NCBI GenBank assembly: GCA_026874595.1 | Contig: CM049313.1 | Coordinates: forward strand, 55,412,159 to 55,476,158 | Length of the DNA stretch: 64,000 nt | Direction of reading: 5' to 3' | DNA from: Sipunculus nudus | Lineage: Eukaryota; Annelida; Sipuncula; Golfingiida; Sipunculidae | Program-made: the position numbers and the translations under genes | Notes under the pieces: model-generated | Databases searched by the model: none | The model's input: only the letters and a program-made list of their open reading frames with translations | What the model was told of the DNA's origin: nothing | Shown: in pieces, positions 61,879-64,000 of the stretch | Position numbering within the stretch: the stretch's first letter is position 1 | Layout of the letters: each line of letters starts with the position of its first letter

Positions 61879-63809
61879 TAAAATTGTGTAAAGTTGCTAA
61901 CATGCAACCCACCCAACGAACCAAGAGGAAAACATATTACCTTCCTAGCCGAGGTATAATACTGCGTAATTACTGCCTGGACACCAGCTACTTGACCCCG
62001 CCATCATGCATGACCATCACCGATTTTGTACGTGCTGCCATCTATCTTTGTTGCTGAAACTAACTACTAGGAATTATCTGTTGAACACAATAAAGGATTC
62101 GTTTAACCTTGTAAACTCATGACTATCACTTTCTTCAAAATATGCATTAAGTCATCACATAAATTGACATATGTTTGTTTTAAAACAACCTAAGAATTCA
62201 TATTATATTTTTATCTCTTCAGGATCAGCATTGAATTATTAAATGGAAAGAGGGAATAAAATGGACCACTTCGACCAGTTCTCCTCATGCGTTGAAGTCT
62301 GAATGGGGTATCATTTCATAAATGACTCATTGGCTCATTGACATCAACCAAGTAACCGATGAACATAAGAAAGCACGTTCTTTTAAATATAACAATAAAA
62401 AAAACGTAGTGTTCGCTAAAGAGGCATTCTCTGGTTGCATAAAAATCTGCAGTATCCATTACGTGCGTGATTTTTTTTTTTTTTATCTTATTTATCTTTT
62501 ATCCTATCTTCTATTAGTCATGACAGTTCAACCTGAATATTTGAACATGTATTTGCATAACCTGGTGTGACAACAGGAAAAGTGGCTTCGGTATAATACA
62601 TCGTCATTTTCAACGGCTATTTCGTCGTTTTAAGTGCGTCTGTATGAGCCATGACGTAGCTGTTCCCGAGGTGCTGCTGTGTGCGTAAACAACAGAATAC
62701 ATGCATCCAACGCACACACATACCACACCTGACTATTATTTTGCTCAATGAGCACCTAGGGCCAAAAGAGGTTGGTTGAAGGGAATATTTCTTAGATTTC
62801 AAGCGTTATGTGACAGCTTCGTATGTAAGTAAATCTCTACCCAACTAGATTTATCTTCTTTGATAAATTTTGATATTGTTCTAGTTGTTGAAATTTTATT
62901 TCCTTCTTCTCATGGGACATCAATGATAACATGTTTTCCAATTGGATTTATGGCTAAATCAGTTATGGTTTCTCGTATAGACCTGCTTGCAGGTACGCAA
63001 TGTGTTGTTGTCTTGACGCTTCTGCCAGAAAGGTTTGTCAGAATTACTTACTCTTATGATTACAAAAGAATCGTTGATTAACTGATAAGTTATTTCTGAA
63101 GTCTCTTCTTAGTTCTGTCAACATCGTTCACGATAATAGAGTATTTGACATATTATGCCCCTTGCCTCCGTGTGACTCGAATCCATGATGCGTATGTGAC
63201 GTGGTGAGTGGTTCACGTCGGGGTCATGGGAGTGAAATTAACGTAAAGGGTCCTGCTAGCTCTGTTGTTTAAAGAATTGGATGGACCTTGATTAAATATC
63301 ATGACATTCATATTGAAACGTTAAAATAAAACTTATATTTTTTTAAGAGGCTTATATGTCCACAACTTAAAACAATTACGAGTTAATCATTTTGAGCAAT
63401 GACTATCCACATTCTTCGCTACGCCGGTGTTAATTTAATGTCCAGTGGCCCTTATCACACTTCTGTGCCCGGTTTCACCTTGCGAGTGGCAAAATAAATG
63501 AATACGAAAGGGCGGCTTCTACAAAGGGACAAAGTAATTCTTCTATTGTCACAATGATATATAAGAAAAAAATGTATTATGTTGAATCTTAATATCTTCA
63601 AAATTTTATCGATTGTTCATACGGTCCTACGCCAACCCTCTACCAACGACAATGCTAACTAACCACAGGGCTGAAGTTATTTCCTTACTACGGACTACCA
63701 CCGAAGACGGTAGACCTGCCGTTATCTGGGGACAACAACAAAGCTGAGAACAAGCTTTAAAGCTGTAGGAGTCTATTTGCCTGAGCCTGAGTCTATTTGC
63801 CAGACAAAT

Positions 63810-63812
<3 letters not shown>

Positions 63813-63894
<82 letters not shown>
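63813..63894. repeat. (TA)n microsatellite, longest in the window
   Basis: About 82 bp of uninterrupted TA near the right edge. Confidence 0.95.
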
Positions 63895-63897
<3 letters not shown>

Positions 63898-64000
63898 TTT
63901 GTCATCATACCAAATGATTCCATCAATTGACAACTAAAAACATCATTTTCTTCGTGATGACATTTGACTTTCAATTTATACAAATTATATTCCATAAAAT

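Larger units (their letters stand above)
54732..64000. other. Downstream intergenic region
   Basis: No host exon is recognisable after the MITE. 54830-56385 is AT-rich. 56460-57130 is GC-richer unique sequence with no recognised coding content. The open frame at 57557-57997 (146 codons) has no domain I know and no splice context. 61880-63810 is mixed unique sequence in which I see nothing definite. Repeats are listed separately. Confidence 0.6.

Overview
The window looks like AT-rich, repeat-dense animal genomic DNA. It carries one recognisable host gene on the + strand: the 3' half of a small-conductance calcium-activated potassium (SK/KCNN) channel, split over six exons between 16282 and 53534. 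The predicted protein is closer to the invertebrate SK type than to the vertebrate one: it has a short turret and the pore-mouth sequence VPNTYCG. Long introns, many (TA)n tracts and the style of the dispersed repeats suggest a lophotrochozoan, probably a bivalve mollusc. The species call is an inference. Exons for S1-S5 and the N-terminus are not visible and should lie upstream of the window, or were missed in the first 16 kb.

Layout. 1-16281 is an upstream intron or upstream flank. It holds a 2.25-kb hAT-like element (574-2822), a local segmental duplication (3792-5328), one copy of a dispersed family here called A (5466-7121), and a Tigger/pogo-like non-autonomous element inside a (TA)n tract (11815-12600). 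Exon a (16282-16417) encodes the pore. Intron a (17.3 kb) holds a tRNA-derived SINE, a solo LTR with 4-bp target duplications (24800-25617) and two more A-type copies. Exons b-e (33732-41994) encode S6, the calmodulin-binding domain and the start of a coiled coil. The last intron (11.3 kb) is almost entirely one nested repeat, 42974-52894. In it, element A was invaded by element B, B carries a tandemly duplicated block whose copies each hold element C, and a second hAT copy lies in A's 3' part. The terminal exon (53310-53534) encodes the end of the coiled coil and a charged tail.

Downstream (54-64 kb) there is a 169-bp MITE, two separate 33-34-bp tandem arrays rich in CACGTG, a LINE reverse-transcriptase fragment, a second SINE and several (TA)n tracts. 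No second host gene is recognisable.

The most informative structure is the stratigraphy of the mobile DNA. Both hAT copies contain the same solo LTR, with the same CAAT target duplication, and the same LINE 3' tail, yet the hAT copies have different 8-bp target duplications of their own. The composite was therefore built first and transposed later. All exon limits, repeat limits and alignments were read by eye. No database search was possible.
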